Shown: piece by piece, positions 30,215 to 36,062 of the stretch | Layout: every line of letters begins with the position of its first letter | Numbering within the stretch: the stretch's first letter is position 1 | Origin: a virus | Virus record (IMG/VR): IMGVR_UViG_3300023178_000137 | Location: 1 to 36,062 of that record | Direction: 5' to 3' (one strand) | DNA length: 36,062 nt | Position numbers and translations under genes: made by a program | Notes under the pieces: model-generated | Database searches by the model: none | Seen by the model: only the letters and a program-made list of their open reading frames with translations | What the model was told of the DNA's origin: nothing

Positions 30215-30596
30215 TTTCAGTGCATTGCTTTCTTCTATAGTCGTCTATTGCTTGTTTGATGGCGTCTTCTGCCAGTACAGAGCAATGAATTTTTACTGGA
30301 GGTAGAGAGAGTTCGTCAACTATGTGTGTGTTTTTGATTTCCAACGCCTCGTCCACTGTCTTACCTTTAATCCATTCTGTAGCTAGGCTTGAGGATGCAA
30401 TCGCAGATCCACATCCAAAGGTTTTGAACTTTGCGTCAGTTATTTTTCCGTCTTCAACTTGTATTTGTAGCTTCATCACATCTCCGCACTCTGGTGCTCC
30501 TACTAGGCCTGTGCCTACATTAGGTGCGGTTTTGTCTAGAGATCCGACGTTGCGTGGGTTGTCGTAGTGATCAATTACGCCTGTTGAGTATGCCAT
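30201..30596 (-). CDS. iscU: IscU Fe-S cluster assembly scaffold
   Basis: A protein of 131 residues, full length for the IscU family, which holds nascent [2Fe-2S] clusters made by the cysteine desulfurase IscS and passes them to apoproteins with HscA/HscB help. All key residues are present: C37 and D39 in GAPECGDVMKLQI, C62 in FGCGSAIASSS, H104 and C105 in VKIHCSVLAEDA, and the HscA-binding LPPVK motif (98-102). The N-terminus (MAYSTGVIDHYDNPRNVGSL) is typical of the bacterial family. It should therefore work with the host's Isc machinery. The ATG overlaps the stop of the lipoprotein gene (TAATG). A phage copy beside the capsid genes is unusual and was probably taken from a bacterial host. 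Confidence 0.93.
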   Translation of the reverse strand: MAYSTGVIDHYDNPRNVGSLDKTAPNVGTGLVGAPECGDVMKLQIQVEDGKITDAKFKTFGCGSAIASSSLATEWIKGKTVDEALEIKNTHIVDELSLPPVKIHCSVLAEDAIKQAIDDYRRKQCTENGTT

Positions 30597-31726
30597 TACT
30601 TGTTGCCTTTATTGTTGCCATTGTTGTTTTCGTTCCCATTGCCATTACCATTAGAGTTCCCATTGCCATTGCTAGCATCACTATCGTCATTATCATCATT
30701 ATTTCCATTATTATTGTCATTCCCGTTATCATCGTCAACTATATTAACCTTTAATTCTTCATTTGTATAGCTACTAGTTCCATTAGTAATGTTATCAATA
30801 TTTATCAATATGTTCTCATTACCATTAGAATCATTAACATTATCGTCAATTGCGATTATAGTAATATAATTACTTGTTCCGCCAGCTAAAATGTCAATCC
30901 AGCTTGAGGATATTGAGTAGTCTTCTCCTGCTGCAGCTGTTCCTGTAACTTTTAGTGTAACTCTTACATCTACAGTTGTAACTTCTGACAAGGTTGCGGT
31001 TACAGTTACATTGTCTTGATTTGCTTCTTTGATGTTATCCCCAGATATAGTTACAGTTACAATAGGAATTACTGGAGGAGGTTCTTCTTTAGGTTCTTCT
31101 TCCTCTTTGCCATACTCTTGTAGCGTAGTAGAAAGAACTTTTAGCTCTTCGTTGTCAGCAATATGCTCTGCCAATCCTTCTGATGATAGGGTTTGATGTA
31201 GGTGATCCAGTGCGTCTTCTGCTGTAACCATTGTCTTTCCTACAGTTGCAGTTACAACGGCTGCTTCTTCAGCAAACGAATCTACAGGTACGTCAAACTC
31301 TACAGACTCATACTTTAGTTTTTCTCTTGTGTTTGATGCGATTGTGATGCCATTTGACGGATCTCCGTCAGCATCTAGTGTCTGTAATAGTCTAGATAGG
31401 TTGATTACTTTGTTATCTGCTGTACCAGAAGCGCCCATTACCTCTACTGGTGTTAGGGTAGGACCGGCTGTTGTAGTGCCTAAGTCAATATTACCTAGCT
31501 GAAAGGATACAGTGTCGCCCGGATTATACCAAAATCTACCTTGTTCATCTGTAATACCACCAAGTCCTGAGGAGGTTTGGTAATCTACGCCAGCTACTTC
31601 TGAGTCTTTGAATACGCCTGGTGTGCCTTCTCGTATCACATCATCCACAGTTAGGATTTCATCTTCGCTCAATGGGGCGCAGGATACAAGTAATAAGGGT
31701 ATGAGTACTTTAGAAAGGTGAGACAT
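30596..31726 (-). CDS. phage-encoded lipoprotein with Calx-beta-like domain
   Basis: A protein of 376 residues with a lipoprotein signal (MSHLSKVLIPLLLVSC, lipobox LVSC, lipidated C16; +2 is Ala, which favours outer-membrane sorting). Residues ~35-205 resemble a domain of bacterial surface lipoproteins (GVDYQTSSGLGGITDEQGRF, NPGDTVSFQLGNIDLG, then LSRLLQTLDADGDPSNGI). Residues ~222-330 look like a Calx-beta domain (VTVTISGDNIKEANQDNVTV ... TAAAGEDYSISSS ... IDDNVNDSNGNENILINI ... VNIVDDD), a calcium-binding beta-sandwich. The end is Asn/Gly/Asp-rich low complexity. No clear Shine-Dalgarno precedes the ATG. It lies between the gp23 terminator and iscU. It could be a superinfection-exclusion or cell-surface protein, or an odd virion component; the lipobox argues for the former. 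Confidence 0.78.
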   Translation of the reverse strand: MSHLSKVLIPLLLVSCAPLSEDEILTVDDVIREGTPGVFKDSEVAGVDYQTSSGLGGITDEQGRFWYNPGDTVSFQLGNIDLGTTTAGPTLTPVEVMGASGTADNKVINLSRLLQTLDADGDPSNGITIASNTREKLKYESVEFDVPVDSFAEEAAVVTATVGKTMVTAEDALDHLHQTLSSEGLAEHIADNEELKVLSTTLQEYGKEEEEPKEEPPPVIPIVTVTISGDNIKEANQDNVTVTATLSEVTTVDVRVTLKVTGTAAAGEDYSISSSWIDILAGGTSNYITIIAIDDNVNDSNGNENILINIDNITNGTSSYTNEELKVNIVDDDNGNDNNNGNNDDNDDSDASNGNGNSNGNGNGNENNNGNNKGNK

Positions 31727-31739
31727 TATTGCAGTCCAT

Positions 31740-31766
31740 AAAAAAAGGAGCCAATAATTGACTCCT
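31740..31766 (-). terminator. rho-independent terminator after gp23
   Basis: A stem of 7 pairs, AGGAGTC / GGCTCCT (one G-U), with a 7-base loop, followed on the minus strand by a run of six to seven Ts. It lies 26 bases after the gp23 stop. A late core sits immediately upstream, so mRNA initiated there would begin with this hairpin. Confidence 0.8.
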
Positions 31767-31771
31767 AATTT

Positions 31772-31779
31772 TATTTATC
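31772..31779 (-). promoter_or_regulatory. late promoter GATAAATA
   Basis: GATAAATA on the minus strand between the gp23 stop and the terminator. The predicted start, about 6 bases after the core, falls on the first base of the terminator stem (31766). It would drive the lipoprotein-iscU unit. Confidence 0.6.
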
Positions 31780-31791
31780 GACTTTGCAGTA

Positions 31792-32961
31792 TTACATAAA
31801 GGAAATGGTACTATCCTTAATACCAATTTTTCCTAAGTAATCAGCAGCATTACCAAGAGATGATGCAGTGTTTGTCAGCTCTACGTATCCGTATCGTGTC
31901 ATAAACGAAACGACTGGCTCGAAGGTAGCTGGATCAAGCACAACGCCTGAACTCATCAATGGAATGTATGGACAGTAGAATGCAGGAGCATCGCTTTCAG
32001 ATGTACCTTTGTATCCGATCAATACAGGAGCATCGTCACGAGCATATGTATCTACATAAATCTTCATGGAGTTATTCAAAGTTCCTACAAACTTGGTGTT
32101 AGTTGGAGCTTCAAATGTTCCTTCTGTTGTGCGAGCGAATGCACTTGTAGTTGCGCTCTGTAGGATTGTAAGTGTAAGAGGACTTACAACGGCCCAGTTA
32201 GCAGCACCACGTCGTGTTCGCTGAGCGATTACGTTAGCAGCACGGTTAATCAATACTGCCAAAGCGGCATGCTCGTCACCAACGAATGTAGCATCGCCTG
32301 AAGTCATTGTTTGATCGAATTCAAACAAAGGTGATCCGCCAAGAACCTTCAAACTTTGAAGAACTTCTTGATCAATTTCAACTGTAATTTCTTGTGCAAG
32401 AGCAGCCATTATTTCTGCTTCAACATCAATTCCGTGCATAGCTTGAGCATCTTGAGCTGCTTCAAAGGTCCAACGAGCACTTAGCTTTCGTGTCTTTGCT
32501 TCAACTGTTTGCTTCAAGATTTGAATTGACATCTTGCGTCCAGCGATACCTTCCATTGACGCTGTTGGGAGTGGCTTTCCATCAGGATCAGTTCCACCAC
32601 CGGAGTAGGAAGTAGCAATTTTCCATGGTGTCAATGCTTCTTCACCTGCTGTTACGTTATCGTATGTATCTGCATAACGTACACGCAATGTATGAATCTG
32701 TCCTACCGGGCCGGTAAGAGGTTGAACACCAATAATTTCGTTAGCAATAACGGTAGGCATAACTCTTCGAATAACGGGAAGAATTACACGGTTCAATGTG
32801 GCAATATTACCAGCTGAGGTTGTTCCAGCGGAAGCACTCTCAATAAGATGCTTTCGTGTGTTCTCAAGTGTAGTTGCCATTACGCTTTTCTTAATACCTT
32901 GCAAGCCTTCAAGAAGTGCTCCTTTGGTATCCTGCCAGCGACTTTCTAACAATTCTGACAT
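31792..32961 (-). CDS. gp23: major capsid protein gp23
   Basis: The HK97-fold shell protein of the T4-like head, 389 residues. Conserved elements: IIGVQPLTGPVGQIHTLRVR (~77-96), a GMxAQEITVEID-like helix (ALAQEITVEIDQEVLQSLKV), TRRGAANWAVVSPLT, and the C-terminal FMTRYGYVELTNTASSLG followed by NAADYLGKIGIKD. T4 gp23 is 521 residues, so this form is about 130 shorter and probably lacks much of the insertion domain. A likely gp21 cleavage site follows E41 (HLIE/SASAG), matching the L/I-X-E rule, which would release the scaffold-facing peptide. AAGGAG lies 7 bases before the ATG. It follows gp22 by 11 bases and is closed by a strong terminator. Confidence 0.93.
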   Translation of the reverse strand: MSELLESRWQDTKGALLEGLQGIKKSVMATTLENTRKHLIESASAGTTSAGNIATLNRVILPVIRRVMPTVIANEIIGVQPLTGPVGQIHTLRVRYADTYDNVTAGEEALTPWKIATSYSGGGTDPDGKPLPTASMEGIAGRKMSIQILKQTVEAKTRKLSARWTFEAAQDAQAMHGIDVEAEIMAALAQEITVEIDQEVLQSLKVLGGSPLFEFDQTMTSGDATFVGDEHAALAVLINRAANVIAQRTRRGAANWAVVSPLTLTILQSATTSAFARTTEGTFEAPTNTKFVGTLNNSMKIYVDTYARDDAPVLIGYKGTSESDAPAFYCPYIPLMSSGVVLDPATFEPVVSFMTRYGYVELTNTASSLGNAADYLGKIGIKDSTISFM

Positions 32962-32972
32962 TTAATTTCTCC

Positions 32973-34073
32973 TTAATTAAGTCCTGCAAGTCTGCGAATG
33001 TCGATGACATTATCCCTTGCACCTGTTTGTTGTGTTTCGTCTTTTACTTTCTTGTTGCCTGTTATTTCTTTGCCTTCTGTTAACGTTGCCTTTTTAGTTT
33101 TTGGTTTTGAGTCTTCATTCAATACAGTCGGTAGGTATTTGTCGAAGGAAGATTTTAGTCGATCAGTTTGAACACTTTCTAACAAGTCCACCATAATAGT
33201 CTTTTGTGATTTGTTTAGTGGGTCAACCAATTCGGCGATAATTTCTTTTCGACTTACACTTTCTGTAATTTTCTTCAAATCTTGATTGCGTTTGCTAATC
33301 ATTTGTGTTGCTTTACTCATCTTTACTCGAGCTTCGTCAAGTTGCTTGTCTTTGAGAGCTACTATCCTCATAAGTTTTGAAGTTTCGCTCTTCTCATTCA
33401 AGTAACTATTCATATACTCAGTTGAGAAAGCTTCAAACAATCTGCGTCCAAAATCATTTTTGCGTGCCGTTTCAATATCTTCGCGAAGTTGTCCAATTTC
33501 TTTTGACAGAACTCGTTCAACCATTGTAGATACTTTAGATGCACTTTTCTTTACGAAGTTAGATTTCAGCTTGCCATATTGTGTTTTGGCTTCACGTACC
33601 AATCTAACTTTTGTCTCCGCCAAGTCTTTCTTATCAACTTGGAACTCTGTAATTTCTTTTGCTAGTGAGTCAACAACAAATTCTTCCAGCATACGGAACT
33701 TTTTTGCCATTTCCCTTTGATCTGAGTGTAGTTCAGTAACCTCCTGCTTCAACATCTCATTTACAAAGGATTTAAGTACAGTGCCTTGTGAGTGAAGTCC
33801 TTTGACATACTTTGCTTTAGCATCAATAAGTTGTCGCCTATCTTCTGCTAGCTCTGCCATTTCTTCTTCTAGTCGCTCATTAACCATGTTGTCAATAGCT
33901 TCTACCATCACAGTTTTATCATGCTCGTACTTTTGGGCAAATTCTTCTCGAAGCATAGCGGTTACTTCCTGTCGGTTTTCTTTAACCTTTGCGTTCCATG
34001 CCTCTTCAATTTCTTGCTTGACACTTTCAGAAACTACATCGTTTTCTAATAGTGTTTTTAGAGCTTCCAACAT
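32973..34073 (-). CDS. gp22: prohead scaffold core protein gp22
   Basis: A protein of 366 residues (T4 gp22 is 269). It is almost wholly helical and charged: MLEALKTLLENDVVSESVKQ, then long coiled-coil stretches (VNERLEEEMAELAEDRRQLI, EITEFQVDKKDLAETKVRL) and a region RRLFEAFSTEYMNSYLNEKS that recalls the conserved part of gp22. The C-terminal third includes KEIIAELVDPLNKSQKTIMV and ends in a K/T-rich tail and NVIDIRRLAGLN. In T4 it forms the inner core on which gp23 assembles, and gp21 then cuts it to peptides. CAGGAGA precedes the ATG. Position between gp21 and gp23 supports the call. Confidence 0.88.
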   Translation of the reverse strand: MLEALKTLLENDVVSESVKQEIEEAWNAKVKENRQEVTAMLREEFAQKYEHDKTVMVEAIDNMVNERLEEEMAELAEDRRQLIDAKAKYVKGLHSQGTVLKSFVNEMLKQEVTELHSDQREMAKKFRMLEEFVVDSLAKEITEFQVDKKDLAETKVRLVREAKTQYGKLKSNFVKKSASKVSTMVERVLSKEIGQLREDIETARKNDFGRRLFEAFSTEYMNSYLNEKSETSKLMRIVALKDKQLDEARVKMSKATQMISKRNQDLKKITESVSRKEIIAELVDPLNKSQKTIMVDLLESVQTDRLKSSFDKYLPTVLNEDSKPKTKKATLTEGKEITGNKKVKDETQQTGARDNVIDIRRLAGLN

Positions 34074-34087
34074 TCTTGTATCTCCTG

Positions 34088-34699
34088 TTATTGGAGTCTG
34101 CTGATTATATTAACCAGCGATTCTTTTAAGTGTTTTTGTGCCTTTTTATCTTTTGCTATTTCTAGTGCCTTGTAACCGCCTTTATTATTCATCAAATGTT
34201 CGTATATTGGTGTTGGGTATGCTCCAGGTGCGGAAGGTTGAGCTACGACATCAACTGTGATAATTTCAAAATCACTTACATTACCACTGCCGTCTTCTGA
34301 TACGTTTCCTGAGCCTCTTGAGCTTACGCCTAGCTTTACACCATTTTCTAACATTGTTCGAACTAATCCTCCCATTGGGGTAGGTAGAATTTTTAGTTTG
34401 CCGTAGCCATTTGGACCATCCATCCACACCTCTGTAATCATGTGGGATACACGGTCCAAATTGACTGTAAGGCCATCCGGATGATCAACTTCACCGAGAA
34501 CACTGTAACCTCCTGCAATCTGTTCGCTAAGGGTTTTAACAGCCCTACCAATTTCGTTTACAGGATACACTCGCTGATTAGCGTTACGGACTCCGCCTTG
34601 TATACAAATTCCCTTCATATACAAGTCTTTGCCCTCATTGGCACCCTCAACGACAACTCTTGCCTGATCGAAAGTTAGGTGTTCACGTAGTAAATTCAT
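34088..34699 (-). CDS. gp21: prohead maturation protease gp21
   Basis: A serine protease of 203 residues (T4 gp21: 212) that cleaves gp22, gp23 and other core proteins after L/I-X-E during head maturation. Visible catalytic elements: His73 in GEVDHPDG and the serine of GVSSRGSG (S126/S127). The fold markers GICIQGGVRNANQRVYPVNE and TVDVVAQPSAPGAYPTPIYE match the herpesvirus-type phage protease pattern. The C-terminus is a lysine-rich helix that may be removed on activation. AGGA lies 7 bases before the ATG. It sits between the acidic core gene and gp22 as in T4. Confidence 0.92.
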   Translation of the reverse strand: MNLLREHLTFDQARVVVEGANEGKDLYMKGICIQGGVRNANQRVYPVNEIGRAVKTLSEQIAGGYSVLGEVDHPDGLTVNLDRVSHMITEVWMDGPNGYGKLKILPTPMGGLVRTMLENGVKLGVSSRGSGNVSEDGSGNVSDFEIITVDVVAQPSAPGAYPTPIYEHLMNNKGGYKALEIAKDKKAQKHLKESLVNIISRLQ

Positions 34700-34715
34700 C
34701 CTTTAGTCCTATTCC

Positions 34716-36062
34716 TTATTTGGCTCTTTTTGGTGCGCCATTGAGTGGGCTTTGCTTATTCACTCCACCATCTTCACTTGACATAGAACCTTTCTTCTCT
34801 GCTCCGTGTCCTTTTGGATTGTTCTTATAGAAGCTCTTGGCTGCACTAGCTCCTGGAACATTTACATTACCAGTATTCATATCCTTTGGGGATTGTGACA
34901 AATGTCCATTACCTTGAACTTGTCCGCCTTTTCCAATTGTGTTGGTTTCTTTTGAAGTTCCAGCATTTAGGATGTTAGCAGTTGTCCCGCCCATGTCGTT
35001 TTTACCAGCTACTGGGGATTTGGTATAAGCACCGTCGTCACCTAGCTTGCCAGTATACTGATGATAATGTTCTCCGCCAATTTTATTCACGTATTCGCGC
35101 ATTTGCTGAGCAGCCGACTTTGGCTCATTGCTCACCTGCTCATATTGAAAATTTTCTTCAGGCATCTCCTCGTCGTCCATGTCGCCTACAGGCTCTTCCA
35201 TGTCGTCGTCTCCCATATCGTCGTCGCCCATGTCATCCATGTCATCGTCGCCGCCTTCGCCGTCTGCCATTAGTTCTTCAAATTCAGCTTTCAAGTCTGC
35301 AAGTTCTGCTTCCAAGTCAGCAATCTGATCTTGTGTCACTTCGCCGCCTTCGTCACCAGCATCCATGTCATCCATGTCGTCGTCGCCCATGTCCATAGAC
35401 AAATCACCTTCTGGATCTCCGCCCATTTCCAAATCGTCGTCGGCTTCGTCATACATGCCTTCATTATCAGATGCTAAATCAACACTTTGATCTACTTCAT
35501 CAATTGCTGCTTCAATAGCTTCAATTGCGTCATCATCAGCGCCTACACCAGCAAGGTGTTGTGAGAAGATTGCAGCAACTTCTGGATTGTCCGCTGTTGC
35601 CTCGCCAAACTCACCGTCTTCTGTTGGAATGCTAACTGATGTACCATGATCTCCAAATTGGACTTCATTTGTACCTTGTCCGCCAGTCCAGCTATAATCT
35701 ACGCCACCTGGTGTTGAACCTTCGTGTCCAGACTGATAATCTTGATCGTTGTCATTGGCATCTTGGTATGGGGTTGTTTCGTATTCGTCAAGCTCGTCCC
35801 ATTCGTCAAGCTCGTCGTCCTCGTCGAGGTCCTCGTCGTCTTCGTCAATCTCGTCATCTTCGTCAACTTCTTCATCATCCTCGTCAACTTCTTCGTCTTC
35901 GAGAAGATTCTCGTAAATTGAGCGTGACTTAGCTACTACAATTTCGTGGAATAAATCTTCTGCTTTTGCGCGATCCTCATTTACAAGGTACTCAAGCATT
36001 CTTTGGAATTTATCTGCAGATTCTTTTGTAGATACTTTTTCCTCTGCGTGTGGATCTGCTCC
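34716..36062 (-). CDS. gp67: acidic prohead core protein, gp67-like (partial at right edge)
   Basis: The frame is open to the window edge; an internal ATG at 35999 lacks a Shine-Dalgarno, so the true start is probably outside. The segment MLEYLVNEDRAKAEDLFHEI, then VVAKSRSIYENLLED, followed by a D/E run, matches the layout of T4 gp67 (80 residues: short helix, then acidic tail), placed in T4 just upstream of gp21. Here the protein is more than five times longer. After the acidic zones come an Ala/Glu helix (AAIFSQHLAGVGADDDAIEA), a coil (QIADLEAELADLKAEFEELM), D-D-M repeats, and a Gly/Asn/Lys-rich basic end (GNGHLSQSPKDMNTGN, NGAPKRAK). It likely fills the prohead core and is cut by gp21. Confidence 0.75.
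   Translation of the reverse strand, partial: GADPHAEEKVSTKESADKFQRMLEYLVNEDRAKAEDLFHEIVVAKSRSIYENLLEDEEVDEDDEEVDEDDEIDEDDEDLDEDDELDEWDELDEYETTPYQDANDNDQDYQSGHEGSTPGGVDYSWTGGQGTNEVQFGDHGTSVSIPTEDGEFGEATADNPEVAAIFSQHLAGVGADDDAIEAIEAAIDEVDQSVDLASDNEGMYDEADDDLEMGGDPEGDLSMDMGDDDMDDMDAGDEGGEVTQDQIADLEAELADLKAEFEELMADGEGGDDDMDDMGDDDMGDDDMEEPVGDMDDEEMPEENFQYEQVSNEPKSAAQQMREYVNKIGGEHYHQYTGKLGDDGAYTKSPVAGKNDMGGTTANILNAGTSKETNTIGKGGQVQGNGHLSQSPKDMNTGNVNVPGASAAKSFYKNNPKGHGAEKKGSMSSEDGGVNKQSPLNGAPKRAK
35160..35910 (-). repeat. low-complexity codon repeats (Asp/Glu/Met)
   Basis: Blocks near 35175-35250, 35360-35400 and 35785-35905 are runs of GAC/GAT/GAA/GAG with ATG, coding for acidic D-D-M and DEDDE repeats. 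Such triplet tracts can change length in frame. Confidence 0.7.

Noticed and set aside
30799-30805. ATAAATA core inside the lipoprotein gene
   Set aside because: It lies in a stretch coding N-I-D-N and 200 bases from iscU, so chance is likely; not called a promoter.
35999-35999. ATG at 35999 as start of the acidic core gene
   Set aside because: No Shine-Dalgarno at a usable distance and the frame stays open, with protein-like sequence, to the window edge.
1-36062. tRNA genes, insertion sequences, integrase or attachment sites
   Set aside because: None could be supported by reading either strand.

Overview
The window is an AT-rich piece of a T4-like contractile-tailed phage genome (Caudoviricetes, T4-type myovirus). 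It most resembles marine T4-like phages such as cyanophages and pelagiphages. The assignment rests on gp14- and gp15-like neck and tail-completion proteins, a contiguous gp67-like/gp21/gp22/gp23 head cassette, and repeated late-promoter cores of the form NATAAATA at operon starts. Modular fibre proteins of the marine T4-like kind support it too. The host cannot be read from the sequence. I see no tRNA, integrase, insertion sequence, CRISPR array or reverse transcriptase, and no gene-free stretch above 300 bases.

Layout. Bases 1-68 hold the start of a minus-strand gene, possibly neck gp13. It is divergent from a short plus-strand operon: gp14 (135-1310), gp15 (1310-2791) and a Nudix hydrolase (2805-3236). 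Everything else, 3229-36062, is on the minus strand and is read from right to left. At the right edge is the head cassette: an acidic gp67-like core protein (open at the edge), the gp21 protease, the gp22 scaffold and the gp23 major capsid protein, ending at a rho-independent terminator. Next comes an accessory group: a lipoprotein with a Calx-beta-like domain, a complete IscU Fe-S scaffold, a 45-residue ORF and a 166-residue hypothetical gene. The remaining ~26 kb (3229-29446) is an array of about 20 fibre or adhesin genes.

The adhesin array is built from a small shuffled module set. One module is an N-terminal FP..TTVG..YTEG.TTW.WNGT.W unit, followed in several genes by a G..W....NG.LY.Y..G.WI unit. 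Others are an NSTTVT.DDP..TLGGD module, ID...G.L.LDS.SGN repeats and LSSTLGVTGAT repeats. Distinct heads are added: two genes with about seven FG-GAP propeller blades, two translationally coupled pairs of Kelch-like FDD-repeat propellers, one LamG/ConA-like lectin, and one fibre with a C-terminal peptidase S74 chaperone.

Regulation. Promoter cores divide the minus strand into about ten late transcription units, and within each unit genes overlap (ATGA, TAATG) or are spaced by a few bases. Four promoter cores overlap the stop codon of the preceding gene, two or three are followed at about +1 by a stem-loop, and one lies exactly in the loop of a long hairpin. That hairpin's outer stem pairs with the Shine-Dalgarno of the next gene. 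This would silence readthrough mRNA while leaving mRNA from the internal late promoter translatable, as is known for some T4 late genes. All functions are inferred by reading the sequence; no database search was run.
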